From positions 1-14,292 of the forward strand of contig DATFXK010000341.1 in assembly GCA_035316005.1 (NCBI GenBank): a DNA stretch of 14,292 nucleotides, read 5' to 3'. The position numbers and the translations under genes are program-made. The notes below the pieces were generated by a model. The model worked only from the letters and a program-made list of their open reading frames with translations, did no database searches and was not told where the DNA came from. Shown piece after piece: positions 5,507-13,008 of this stretch; within the stretch, counting starts at the first letter, position 1; every line of letters starts with the position of its first letter. Origin of the DNA: JALZAA01 sp035316005 (GTDB taxonomy: Bacteria; Actinomycetota; Acidimicrobiia; IMCC26256; JACDBD01).

Positions 5507-5938
5507 TCAGCTCGCGGGGTGGCTGCCCGACCCGTCGGGCGCGAGGTGGTACCCGATCACCTTCCAAGTGCCCTCACGCAGGGCGAGCTGCACCTGGTTG
5601 CGCACGACGGTGCCGTCCTGCAGAACGACCTGCGTCCGCGCCACGGCCAGCTCGGAACCCTTGAGCACCTCGTCGAGCTTCACGTCGCGGGCAAGGCCGG
5701 CGAGCTGGCGCTGACCGGCGTACGCCTCGCGCTTGTCGTCGATGAAGTCGTGGCGCGAGCGACCGTCCCGCAGCTCCGCCCCCGACATCGCCCACAAGGC
5801 GTCGAAGTCGAGACGGTCCCAGGCGAGTTCGTAGGAGACGGCGACCTCGCCGGGTGAGGGCCCCGGTTCGAGCCCGACCGCGACGACGAGCGCCAGTACC
5901 AGGGCGACGACGGCGAGCGCGATGCCGGCCGCGATCAC
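5507..5938 (-). CDS. Small membrane-anchored protein, NTF2-like domain
   Basis: This 143-residue protein has one N-terminal transmembrane segment (about residues 2-23, IAAGIALAVVALVLALVVAV), followed by a domain of about 110 residues. Its layout (SYELAWDRLDFDALWAMSG, then a helix, then strands VVLQDGTVVRNQVQLAL and GTWKVIGY) resembles NTF2-like / DUF4878-type folds. The domain should face outside, anchored by the helix; there is no lipobox. The GTG start overlaps the stop of the dehydratase gene (GTGA), so the two are translationally coupled. I do not recognise a specific family. Related proteins are generally binding or scaffold modules. Co-transcription with a pterin enzyme does not itself suggest a role. 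Confidence 0.8.
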   Translation of the reverse strand: MIAAGIALAVVALVLALVVAVGLEPGPSPGEVAVSYELAWDRLDFDALWAMSGAELRDGRSRHDFIDDKREAYAGQRQLAGLARDVKLDEVLKGSELAVARTQVVLQDGTVVRNQVQLALREGTWKVIGYHLAPDGSGSHPAS

Positions 5939-6228
5939 TCGGTGTGCGGGCCGGCCACGCTCTCGATCTCGCCGGCGAGGGCGAGGTCGCGGCCGGTGAT
6001 GCCGCCCTCGTCGTGCGTCGACAGGACCACGCGCACCTTGCGCCACCGGACGTCGAGGTCCGGATGGTGGTTGGCCTTCTCGGCCAGGAACCCGACCCGG
6101 GTCACGAAGGCGACGGCGTCCGGGAACGACGCCAGCTCGTACGTCTTCTCGATCTCGTCGTCCCGGCGCTCCCAGCCCGGCAGCTTCGCCAGCCCGGAGC
6201 GGATCTCGTCGTCGGACAGCCGCGCCAC
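5935..6228 (-). CDS. Pterin-4a-carbinolamine dehydratase (4a-hydroxytetrahydrobiopterin dehydratase)
   Basis: This 97-residue protein is of normal length for the family. The active-site block E50-K-A-N-H54-H55-P56-D and the later T71-H72-D with D81 are the conserved catalytic histidines and aspartate. The enzyme dehydrates 4a-hydroxytetrahydropterin, recycling the cofactor of aromatic amino acid hydroxylases, and is often found without a hydroxylase nearby, as here. In some bacteria it is linked to molybdopterin enzymes. The GTG at 6226-6228 lies 6 nt from a GACAAT hexamer and has no Shine-Dalgarno sequence, so it is probably leaderless. It heads the operon with the membrane protein and VOC genes. 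Its promoter region faces the LexA box shared with the radical SAM gene. Confidence 0.9.
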   Translation of the reverse strand: MARLSDDEIRSGLAKLPGWERRDDEIEKTYELASFPDAVAFVTRVGFLAEKANHHPDLDVRWRKVRVVLSTHDEGGITGRDLALAGEIESVAGPHTE

Positions 6229-6234
6229 GCCCGC

Positions 6235-6240
6235 ATTGTC
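6235..6240 (-). promoter_or_regulatory. -10-like hexamer of the dehydratase operon
   Basis: GACAAT on the minus strand ends 6 nt before the GTG start at 6228. It lacks the first T but keeps the key A2 and T6. Its expected -35 (about 6258-6263) would lie inside the LexA box, so LexA could also affect this operon. Confidence 0.35.
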
Positions 6241-6246
6241 GCGCCC

Positions 6247-6276
6247 TTGCGCGATCGAACACCTGTTCGATAGGCT
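6247..6276 (+). promoter_or_regulatory. Promoter of the radical SAM gene
   Basis: TTGCGC (6247-6252) and TAGGCT (6271-6276) form -35 and -10 elements with an 18-nt spacer. The -10 ends 7 nt before the ATG at 6284, so the mRNA is probably leaderless. The spacer is almost wholly taken up by the LexA box, so LexA binding would block polymerase. Confidence 0.55.
6254..6271. promoter_or_regulatory. LexA-binding site (SOS box)
   Basis: The sequence ATCGAACA-CC-TGTTCGAT is a perfect 8-bp inverted repeat. Its core, TCGAAC-N4-GTTCGA (6255-6270), matches the mycobacterial SOS box exactly. It lies in the -35/-10 spacer of the radical SAM promoter, an ideal place for repression lifted by DNA damage. The match is seen directly; LexA binding is inferred. 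Confidence 0.82.
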
Positions 6277-6283
6277 CGTGGCG

Positions 6284-7276
6284 ATGGCGGCACGGGACCT
6301 CCGCTGGAAGGTCGACGGCAACGAGGAGGCGACGCAGCAGGCGCTGTTCGACGTGCCCGAGCGCGAGATCGGCACCGGCGAGTTCCGCGGCCTCGAGTTC
6401 CTCCACGTGCGCGCCCGCACGATCATCAACAAGGTCGACGCTCGCTCGCCCGTCCCCTTCCAATACACGATCAACGCGTACCGGGGATGTTCACATGCGT
6501 GCGCCTACTGCTTCGCCCGGCCGACGCACGAGTACCTGAACCTCGACCCGGCGACCGATTTCGATCGCGTGATCGTCGTGAAGGTGAACGCGGTTGAGAA
6601 GCTGAGGGCCGAGCTCCCGCCGCGGCGTTGGCGGGGCGAGCACATCGCCATGGGGACGAACACGGACCCCTACCAGCGTGCCGAGGGCAAGTACCGGCTC
6701 ACCCAAGGGATCATCGAGGTGCTCGGCGAGGCGCGGAACCCGTTCTCGATCCTCACGAAGGGCACGCTCGTGCTGCGCGACCTCGACCGGCTCGTCGACG
6801 CAGCTCGCCGCACCACCGTCGAGCTGTGCTTCTCGATCGGGACACTCGACGAGGACGTGTGGCGCGCCGCGGAGCCGGGCACGCCGCATCCCCGCAAACG
6901 GGTGGAGGCGGTCGCGCGGCTCAACGAAGCGGGCATCCCGTGTGGAGTGCTCGTCGCGCCGATCCTCCCCGGGCTGTCGGACCGCCGGGAGCAGCTCGAC
7001 GAGGTGGTGCGCGCCTGCGTGGATGCGGGCGCGCCGTCGATCTCGCCCGTCCTCCTTCACCTCCGGCCCGGGGTGAAGGAGCACTACCTCGGGTGGCTGT
7101 CCGACGCCCATCCCGAGCTCCTCGAGCGGCACCGGCGGCTGTACCCGGGCTCGTACGCACCGGCACGTGAACGCGATCGCGTGACGCAGCTCGTGCGTGA
7201 CCTCGTCGCGCACCACCGCACGGCCAGTGGTCCGACCGCGTCGCCCCGTCTGTCGAGTCGCTTCGATCCCGCGTGA
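6284..7276 (+). CDS. Radical SAM protein, Rv2578c family (SplB-like)
   Basis: This 330-residue protein has the radical SAM cluster motif C69-x3-C73-x2-C76 in INAYRGCSHACAYCFARPTH. It is followed by TNTDPYQRAEG and SILTKGTLVLRDL, a pattern I recognise from the Rv2578c family of actinobacterial radical SAM proteins, distantly related to spore photoproduct lyase. The cluster would cleave S-adenosylmethionine to a 5'-deoxyadenosyl radical; the target is unknown. The frame is open further upstream, but the ATG at 6284 was chosen because it follows the promoter and LexA box and begins MAARDLRWK, matching the family start. The SOS box supports a role in DNA repair or damage tolerance. The DUF971 gene follows closely and may be co-transcribed. 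Confidence 0.9.
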   Translation: MAARDLRWKVDGNEEATQQALFDVPEREIGTGEFRGLEFLHVRARTIINKVDARSPVPFQYTINAYRGCSHACAYCFARPTHEYLNLDPATDFDRVIVVKVNAVEKLRAELPPRRWRGEHIAMGTNTDPYQRAEGKYRLTQGIIEVLGEARNPFSILTKGTLVLRDLDRLVDAARRTTVELCFSIGTLDEDVWRAAEPGTPHPRKRVEAVARLNEAGIPCGVLVAPILPGLSDRREQLDEVVRACVDAGAPSISPVLLHLRPGVKEHYLGWLSDAHPELLERHRRLYPGSYAPARERDRVTQLVRDLVAHHRTASGPTASPRLSSRFDPA

Positions 7277-7297
7277 CGCATCACACTCGTGGACGCG

Positions 7298-7654
7298 ATG
7301 AACGACAAGCGCTCATCCGCGGAGCCCCTCGACGAGTCCACGCCGCCGCCGACGTCGCTCGACGTCGACCGGGCCGAGGGCCTGACCGCCACCTGGCCCG
7401 ACGGCGAGACGACGCACTATGCGCTCGAGGAGCTCCGCGTCCACTGTCCATGCGCCGAGTGTCGCGGGCTGCGCGAACGCGGGCTGCCCGTCTGGCCCAA
7501 GCCGGCGTCACCGCTCCCGCTGCGCGTCGAGGACGCCGGGCTCGTCGGCGCGTGGGGCATCACGTTCACCTGGAACGACGGGCACTCGACCGGCATCTTC
7601 TCGTGGGCGTTGCTCCGCCAATGGCGGGCGCCCGACCCCGACGCCGAAGGCTGA
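7298..7654 (+). CDS. DUF971 / gamma-butyrobetaine-hydroxylase-like N-terminal domain protein
   Basis: From the ATG at 7298 the protein has 118 residues. A non-conserved N-terminus of about 22 residues precedes the small DUF971 domain: LTATWPDGETTHYALEELR, then C50-P-C52-A-E-C55, then GAWGITFTWNDGHSTGIFSWALLRQW. The domain occurs alone, at the N-terminus of gamma-butyrobetaine hydroxylases, and with Mrp/ApbC Fe-S carrier proteins, so a part in Fe-S or metal handling is possible but unproven. The three close cysteines are a candidate metal site. A GTG at 7289 would add three residues. The gene starts 21 nt after the radical SAM stop with no promoter seen, so the SOS box may control it too. Confidence 0.82.
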   Translation: MNDKRSSAEPLDESTPPPTSLDVDRAEGLTATWPDGETTHYALEELRVHCPCAECRGLRERGLPVWPKPASPLPLRVEDAGLVGAWGITFTWNDGHSTGIFSWALLRQWRAPDPDAEG

Positions 7655-7697
7655 TGCACACGGCGCGAACCCTGCGGGAGCCCGGTCGACGCCCCTC

Positions 7698-7703
7698 TAT
7701 CCT
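7698..7703 (+). promoter_or_regulatory. -10 element of the cyclase/ATPase gene (leaderless)
   Basis: TATCCT ends 6 nt before the ATG at 7710 and no Shine-Dalgarno sequence is present. This also decides the start, because the frame stays open well upstream into the DUF971 gene. Confidence 0.55.
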
Positions 7704-7709
7704 GGCCCC

Positions 7710-10700
7710 ATGACGTGCGGGTCGTGCGGCGCCAGCGCGCCGGAGGAGGCTCGGTTCTGCCCGTCCTGCGGCCACACGCTGGTGACCCGGCCCGACGAGC
7801 GCCGCATCGCCACCGTCCTGTTCGCCGACCTGGTCGGCTTCACCACGTTCTCCGAGTCGGCGGACCCCGAGCACGTCAAGAACCTCGTCGACCGCTGCTT
7901 CGAGCGGCTCGTCGCCGACGTCACGGCCTTCGGCGGTCAGGTCGACAAGATCGTCGGCGATGCCATCGTCGCCCTGTTCGGAGCCCCCGTCGCCCACGAG
8001 GACGACGCCGAGCGGGCGGTGCGGGCGGCGCTGCAGATGCAGCGCACGCTGGCCGCCCTCCGCCAGGACCTGCGCGTCAGCGCCGAGATGCGGGTCGGCG
8101 TGAACACGGGCGAGGTGCTCGTCGGGGCGTTGCGCGCCGCCGGCGAGTACACCGCCATGGGTGACGTCGTGAACACCGCGAGTCGGCTCCAAGCCGCGGC
8201 CCGGCCGGGGCAGGTGATCGTCGGCCCGCTCACGCACGAGGCGACGCGCCGTGTCGTGCGCTACGAGCCACTCGGCGCACTCGTCGTGAAGGGCCGCGAG
8301 GAGCCCGTCGAGGCATGGACGGCGGAGGAGGTCATCGCGCTCCCAGGGCAACGGCCGAAGCAGACGCGCGCGTCGCTCGTGGGACGCGAACCCGAGATGT
8401 CGCTGCTGCGGCGGATGCTCGACGCGGCCTTGAACCGCCAGCGCGCGCAGCTCGTCCTCCTCTTCGGGGAAGCGGGCGTCGGCAAGAGCCGCCTCGCGAT
8501 CGAGCTGGCGGCGATGGCGTACGAGGAGCGGAGCGCGACCGTCCTGAAGGCACCGTGCCTCCCGTACGGCGAGGCCAACGTCTGGTGGCCGATCGCGGAG
8601 GCGGTCCGGCACACGTGTGGTGTCGAGCTCGACGACTCAACGAACGACGCCCGACGCAAGGTCGAGGCGAGCGTCGCCCGGGTGACGTCTCGCGACCCGA
8701 ACGACACACACGTCGAGCGCATCTCCGACGGGCTCCTGTACCTGCTCGGACGGTTCGGCGAACGGGCCGACGTCGACCCGGCGCGCGCCCGCGGTGAGGC
8801 CCTGTGGGCCGTCCAGGCGTACCTCGAGGCGCTCGCGCGCGAGCGACCGCTCGTCATGGTCCTGTCCGACCTGCACTGGGGGGACGAGGTCGTCCTCGAG
8901 CTCGTGGACCGCTTGCTCGCCGGGCTGCGCAGCCTCCCGTTCATGCTCCTCGCCACCGCTCGTCCCGATCTCGAAGAGCGCTGGACACCCGCGCCCGGCC
9001 GGCACAACGTCGCCGTGCTCCATCTCGACCCGCTCGACGCCAATGCGACCACCGCACTCGTCGAGGCGCACCTGAAGGAGTACGCGACCCCCGAGCTCGT
9101 CGACGAGCTGCGGGACCGGAGCGGCGGCAACCCGTTGTTCATCGAGGAGCTGGCGGCGTTGATCCGAGACTCGGAGGGCGCCATCGATCTCGGCGCGCGC
9201 GACTCGGGCGACCTCCCGGTGACGCTGCGCGGGCTCGTCGCCGCCCGCCTCGACGCGCTCGCGGCCGTCGATCGCGCCGTCCTCGAGGATTGCGCCGTCG
9301 TCGGGTCGAGCGGGTCGGTCGACGCCGTGGTCGGGCTCGGCGACGCCCAGTCGCTGGCCGGCGCCGAGCGTGCGATGGAGGCGCTGGCCGACCGCGACCT
9401 CGTCGTCCTCGAGGACGGCGAGTTCGCGTTCAAGTCGGAGCTCATCCGCGAGGTCGCCTACGGCACGCTCACGAAAGCGGAGCGGGCGCGGCGTCATGCC
9501 GCCCTGGGAGGCTGGCTGAGCGACCGCGGTCGCGGCGACGACGAGCCCGTCGACCCGATCGCGCACCACTTCGGGATCGCCGCGGAGCTCGTCAGCGAGC
9601 TCGGACGGGTCGACGGCGTCCCGTCCGACCTCCGGGGCCGCGCTGTCGACGCTCTCGAGCAGGCCGCGGTGACGGCGGAGGAAGTCGAGGCGTGGCCGCG
9701 GGCGCAACGTCGGTACGAACAGGCGCTCGCCGTCCTCCCCGAGGACGCCGCCGACGCGACCCGGGCCCGGCTGCGCCTCGCCTGCGCCCAGGCTCGGGTC
9801 GAGCAGCGGGACCTCACCGGCGTGCGGGAGGAGATCACCGAGCTGCTGAACGGCGCCCGTGCCGCCGGCGACCCGGTCGCCGCCGCCAACGCCCTGACCG
9901 TGCTGGCCGACTGCCAGCAGAAGGAGGGCAACCTCATCGCGTCGGACGCCACTTACGAGCAGGCGGTCGCGGAGTGGCGCGCCCTCGGCGACGACCACGG
10001 CGTCGCCAACGCCCTGCGGGGCCGGGGCATGACGCTGATGTTCAAGGGCGAGCTCGACGAGTCCGAAGCCGCGATCCAGCAGGCACTGGCGACGTTCCGG
10101 GCCATCCCCGAGCGTCGGGGCGAGGCATGGGCGCTCCAGAACCTGGCGTGGATCGCGTTCACCGGCGGGCATCCCGAGGAGGCCGAGGAGCGCATCAACC
10201 AGTCGGCGGCGGTGTTCGCCGAGATCGGCGACTGGGGCGGGCTGTCGTGGGCGCTCGGGTTGCTGGCGTGGGTGCGCTTCAACCAGGGCCAGCTGACCGA
10301 GGCCGAGCAACTCGCCTCCGACGTGCTCCGCGAAGGCTCGGAGTCGGCGGACCGGTGGGCGAACGGGATGATGGGCGTGCTGCTCGCCAACGTCGCCATG
10401 TGGACCGGCCGCCCGCAGGTCGCGATCGAGCGGTCGCGGGAGGCGCGTCGCCTCTTCCAGGAGATCGGCGACCAGTGGGGCGAGGTGCAGTCGGTCGCAC
10501 CCGCCGCCCGCGCCCTCGGCTGCCTCGGCCGCGTCGAAGAAGCGGAGGCGCTGCACGCCGAGGTCGCGACTTTCACCGACGCGCTCGGCGATCCTGGCCT
10601 CGTCGCCATCCCCGCCGCCGTGGCCGGCGCGCTCGCCGGGCACCTCGGTGACGGCGAGCGTTCGCAGCGCGAGTTCCAGATCGGGATCGACGCCTGGCCG

Positions 10701-11252
10701 GACGAAGGGGGCATCGGATTCCACGAGGCGCGCGTGGGCATGAGCCGAGCGCTGCTGCAGCGCGGCGACGTCGACGCCGCGCTTGCGAATCTCGATGTGC
10801 CGCGCGACGACACCGACGCACTGCTGGTCGCGAGCGCCGGCGCCGAGGCCTTGGTGCTCGCCGCCGCCGGGCAGCCGGATCGGGCTGTCGCGCTCACCGA
10901 CCGCGCCAATGCGCTTCCCATTGGCAGTTACCTCGACCACCTCGAGTCGTGGATGGCGCGCGGGCTGGCGTGCGCGCAGCTTCGCGACGACGCGTGCGCG
11001 AGAGAGGCGTGCGCGACCGCGCTGGCCCTCGCCGACGGGACGGAATCGCCACTCGATCAGGCGTTGGCCCGTCTCGCGCATGCGCACGCGCTGACTGCGC
11101 TCGAGGACCCCGATGCCGATGACGCCGCCGCGGAGGCGCGTGCCCGGCTCGACGCGCTCGGTGTTCCCGCCCGCGGCTGGGAGACGGCGTTCCATCTCGC
11201 CGCCACCGGTGGCCGCGAGCGCAGCCACCGGGACGCCACCGGCGTCGTCTGA
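7710..11252 (+). CDS. Zinc-ribbon class III adenylate/guanylate cyclase with AAA-type ATPase and TPR repeats
   Basis: This protein has 1180 residues. An N-terminal zinc ribbon (C3-x2-C6 and C17-x2-C20) is followed by a class III nucleotide cyclase domain (about 33-200) with all canonical residues: metal ligands D40 and D84, base-selecting K80 and D152, and transition-state N155 and R159. Next is an AAA/STAND-type ATPase (about 222-480) with Walker A GEAGVGKS (253-260) and Walker B LVMVLSD (381-387). The rest, from about 640, is helical with TPR-like units. The cyclase should be active, making cAMP most likely. The layout resembles mycobacterial cyclase/ATPase regulators such as Rv1358 and Rv0386, but no C-terminal LuxR helix-turn-helix is present. 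It is probably a cytoplasmic signal integrator whose TPR part senses a partner. Confidence 0.92.
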   Translation: MTCGSCGASAPEEARFCPSCGHTLVTRPDERRIATVLFADLVGFTTFSESADPEHVKNLVDRCFERLVADVTAFGGQVDKIVGDAIVALFGAPVAHEDDAERAVRAALQMQRTLAALRQDLRVSAEMRVGVNTGEVLVGALRAAGEYTAMGDVVNTASRLQAAARPGQVIVGPLTHEATRRVVRYEPLGALVVKGREEPVEAWTAEEVIALPGQRPKQTRASLVGREPEMSLLRRMLDAALNRQRAQLVLLFGEAGVGKSRLAIELAAMAYEERSATVLKAPCLPYGEANVWWPIAEAVRHTCGVELDDSTNDARRKVEASVARVTSRDPNDTHVERISDGLLYLLGRFGERADVDPARARGEALWAVQAYLEALARERPLVMVLSDLHWGDEVVLELVDRLLAGLRSLPFMLLATARPDLEERWTPAPGRHNVAVLHLDPLDANATTALVEAHLKEYATPELVDELRDRSGGNPLFIEELAALIRDSEGAIDLGARDSGDLPVTLRGLVAARLDALAAVDRAVLEDCAVVGSSGSVDAVVGLGDAQSLAGAERAMEALADRDLVVLEDGEFAFKSELIREVAYGTLTKAERARRHAALGGWLSDRGRGDDEPVDPIAHHFGIAAELVSELGRVDGVPSDLRGRAVDALEQAAVTAEEVEAWPRAQRRYEQALAVLPEDAADATRARLRLACAQARVEQRDLTGVREEITELLNGARAAGDPVAAANALTVLADCQQKEGNLIASDATYEQAVAEWRALGDDHGVANALRGRGMTLMFKGELDESEAAIQQALATFRAIPERRGEAWALQNLAWIAFTGGHPEEAEERINQSAAVFAEIGDWGGLSWALGLLAWVRFNQGQLTEAEQLASDVLREGSESADRWANGMMGVLLANVAMWTGRPQVAIERSREARRLFQEIGDQWGEVQSVAPAARALGCLGRVEEAEALHAEVATFTDALGDPGLVAIPAAVAGALAGHLGDGERSQREFQIGIDAWPDEGGIGFHEARVGMSRALLQRGDVDAALANLDVPRDDTDALLVASAGAEALVLAAAGQPDRAVALTDRANALPIGSYLDHLESWMARGLACAQLRDDACAREACATALALADGTESPLDQALARLAHAHALTALEDPDADDAAAEARARLDALGVPARGWETAFHLAATGGRERSHRDATGVV

Positions 11253-11282
11253 CCGGTCCCGAGCCGCGGAGAGAGTGAGCCC

Positions 11283-11314
11283 GCGGCGGCGGTGGCTTTG
11301 CCGCCCGCCGCCGC
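11283..11314. terminator. Hairpin between convergent genes
   Basis: A 10-bp inverted repeat (11283-11292 with 11305-11314) with a 12-nt loop lies in the 88-nt gap between the cyclase and oxidoreductase stops. It has no T-run on either side, so it is at most a GC-rich bidirectional terminator. GGC-repeat composition could give such a stem by chance. Confidence 0.4.
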
Positions 11315-11340
11315 AGGGCCGGAGCTTGCGACAGCAACAA

Positions 11341-12300
11341 TCAGCCCCCGATGAGCCGGTCGAGGACGCGGCGACAGGCGAGGCCGTCGGCGAAGCTCGG
11401 CGTGAGCGGCTCTCCCTCGCGCACCGCGTCCCGCACCCTTGCGGCCCATGCCCGCATCGGCACGAGGTGCGGGTCGGCGGCGGTCTCGTCGGGCACGAAC
11501 TCGTCCCGGGTTCCGTCGACGAGCCGCGAGACGACCTTGGCGTCGGCCACGATCTCGATCACGCCGTCGGAGCCCGTGATCACGATCCGGTGCGCGACCG
11601 ACGCGGCGGCGGACGACGAGCTGTCCAGCACCGCGCTGGCTCCGGACTCGAAGTCGAGCCAGGCGGTGAAGGCGTCCTCGGCGTCGACCGGATGAGATCG
11701 CCCGTCCCGGTCAGGGCGTTCCGGGACGGTGATCCGGCAACGCGCCCCCGCGCCGCGAACCTCGCCGACGAGCCACCGGAGGGCGTCGACCGCGTGCGAG
11801 CCCCATGCGCCGACCCAGCCCCCGCCGCGACTCCGATCGAAGAGCCAGCCGTACTCCCGCAGCGGCCGCCGGAACACGGCCCCCGTGTAGGTCCACAGCA
11901 CGTGCTCGACGCGCCCGATCGCACCATTTCGTACGAGGTCGTAGGCGTGTCGCCGCGCCGGCTGGTGGCGGAACTCGAAGTTCACCGCGTGCACGACTTC
12001 GCCCGCGTCCGCCAGCTCGACCATCTCGGCGGCTTCGCCGGCGTGCACGCCGAACGGCTTGTCGCACAGCACGTGGTGACCGGCGTCGACGACGGCGCGG
12101 ACGTGCTCGGCGTGCAAGAAGGGTGGCGAATGGACCGACACGAGATCGAGGTCGCGCCGGCAGAGCTCGGCGACGGCGGTGCCGTCGCGCGCGCTTACGA
12201 CGTCGACGACCTCGCAGCCTTCGGTCGTCTCGAAGACGGGCGCGACGACGCGGGCTCCGAAACCGGTGCCGATGACGCCGACCCGAACGGCGCTCGTCAC
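11341..12300 (-). CDS. Gfo/Idh/MocA family oxidoreductase
   Basis: This 319-residue protein has an N-terminal Rossmann fold (VGVIGTGFGARVV, 8-20), then SVHSPPFLHAEHV and CDKPFGV (79-85, in place of the common EKP). The C-terminal half has the family's GGGWVGAWGSHAVDALRWLVG block, where the histidine is the usual catalytic residue, and a beta-sheet substrate domain. Members use NAD(P) on sugars, inositols or related alcohols; the substrate cannot be told. The GTG start at 12298-12300 overlaps the TGA of the membrane protein gene (GTGA), so the two are coupled. The frame is open further upstream over that gene, but the Rossmann start fixes the choice. It is the last gene, convergent with the cyclase gene. 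Confidence 0.9.
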   Translation of the reverse strand: MTSAVRVGVIGTGFGARVVAPVFETTEGCEVVDVVSARDGTAVAELCRRDLDLVSVHSPPFLHAEHVRAVVDAGHHVLCDKPFGVHAGEAAEMVELADAGEVVHAVNFEFRHQPARRHAYDLVRNGAIGRVEHVLWTYTGAVFRRPLREYGWLFDRSRGGGWVGAWGSHAVDALRWLVGEVRGAGARCRITVPERPDRDGRSHPVDAEDAFTAWLDFESGASAVLDSSSSAAASVAHRIVITGSDGVIEIVADAKVVSRLVDGTRDEFVPDETAADPHLVPMRAWAARVRDAVREGEPLTPSFADGLACRRVLDRLIGG

Positions 12301-12974
12301 TCGCCCACCGTGCCCGGCGCGAAGTCGGCCGGCGCCTCGGCGGCCCCGAGATGCAGACGGGCCAGAAAGAAGTGGCCGAGGGGGCCGATGCTGAAGGCGA
12401 AGAGCACGGTGCCCACGCCCACGTTCCCGCCGAGGGCCCATCCGGCCGCGAGCGCGGTGAGCTCGAGCACGGTGCGCACCGCCCACAGCGGGAACCCCCG
12501 GGCGGCGATGCCCGTCATGAGGCCGTCGCGTGGCCCGGGCCCGAGCCCGGCTCCGATGTAGAGGCCCATCCCGAGCCCGGTGACGAGAATGCCGATCACC
12601 AGCAACGGGATGCGGGCGACGAGCAGGTCGGGCTCGGGCATCACGTGCAGGACGAGGTCGATGACCAGACCGACGGTCAGCGTGTTGAGGACGGTGCCGA
12701 TCCCGAGGCGCTGCCGGAGCGGGATCCAGAACAGGAGGATGACGAGGCCGACGAGGATCACGACCGTGCCGACGCTCAACCCGGTCCGGTGCGCGATCCC
12801 CTGGTGGAGCACGTCGTACGGGCTCACGCCGAGCCGCGCCTCCAGGGTCAGGGCGACGCCGACGCCGAGGACGGGAATGCCGACGAGCAGCTGCGGCAGC
12901 CGGCGGCGCAGGTCGCGCAGCGTCGGAACGGTGACGACGTCGAGCGACATGTCGCGTGCAGCGCTCCCGCCCAT
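12297..12974 (-). CDS. YczE/YyaS/YitT-family integral membrane protein
   Basis: This 225-residue protein has about five hydrophobic segments: LLVGIPVLGVGVAL, VVILVGLVILLFWI, LNTLTVGLVIDLVL, IPLLVIGILVTGLGMGLYI and VGTVLFAFSIGPLGHFFL. The repeated L/GxGPxDGL-like motifs (RLGVSPYDVLHQGI and GLGPGPRDGLMTGI) are the family mark. Family members are poorly characterised; Bacillus YczE is needed for surfactin production, by an unclear mechanism. The ATG at 12974 lies 9 nt from a TAGCGT hexamer; an internal ATG eight codons in (MSLDVV) is possible. It is coupled by GTGA overlap to the oxidoreductase gene. Confidence 0.85.
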   Translation of the reverse strand: MGGSAARDMSLDVVTVPTLRDLRRRLPQLLVGIPVLGVGVALTLEARLGVSPYDVLHQGIAHRTGLSVGTVVILVGLVILLFWIPLRQRLGIGTVLNTLTVGLVIDLVLHVMPEPDLLVARIPLLVIGILVTGLGMGLYIGAGLGPGPRDGLMTGIAARGFPLWAVRTVLELTALAAGWALGGNVGVGTVLFAFSIGPLGHFFLARLHLGAAEAPADFAPGTVGE

Positions 12975-12983
12975 GGGGAGTCG

Positions 12984-12989
12984 ACGCTA
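12984..12989 (-). promoter_or_regulatory. -10-like element of the YczE-like gene
   Basis: TAGCGT on the minus strand ends 9 nt before the ATG at 12974, giving a leader of about 2 nt. It lies in the 34-nt gap after the ferritin-like lipoprotein gene, so the YczE/oxidoreductase pair may have its own start. Confidence 0.35.
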
Positions 12990-13008
12990 CACGCCGAGTT
13001 CGCGCGGC

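Noticed and set aside
8637..11228. Minus-strand open frame of 863 codons opposite the cyclase/ATPase gene
   Set aside because: The translation is R/D/G/V-rich without a recognisable domain. It mirrors the codon pattern of the real plus-strand gene, a usual effect of high GC.
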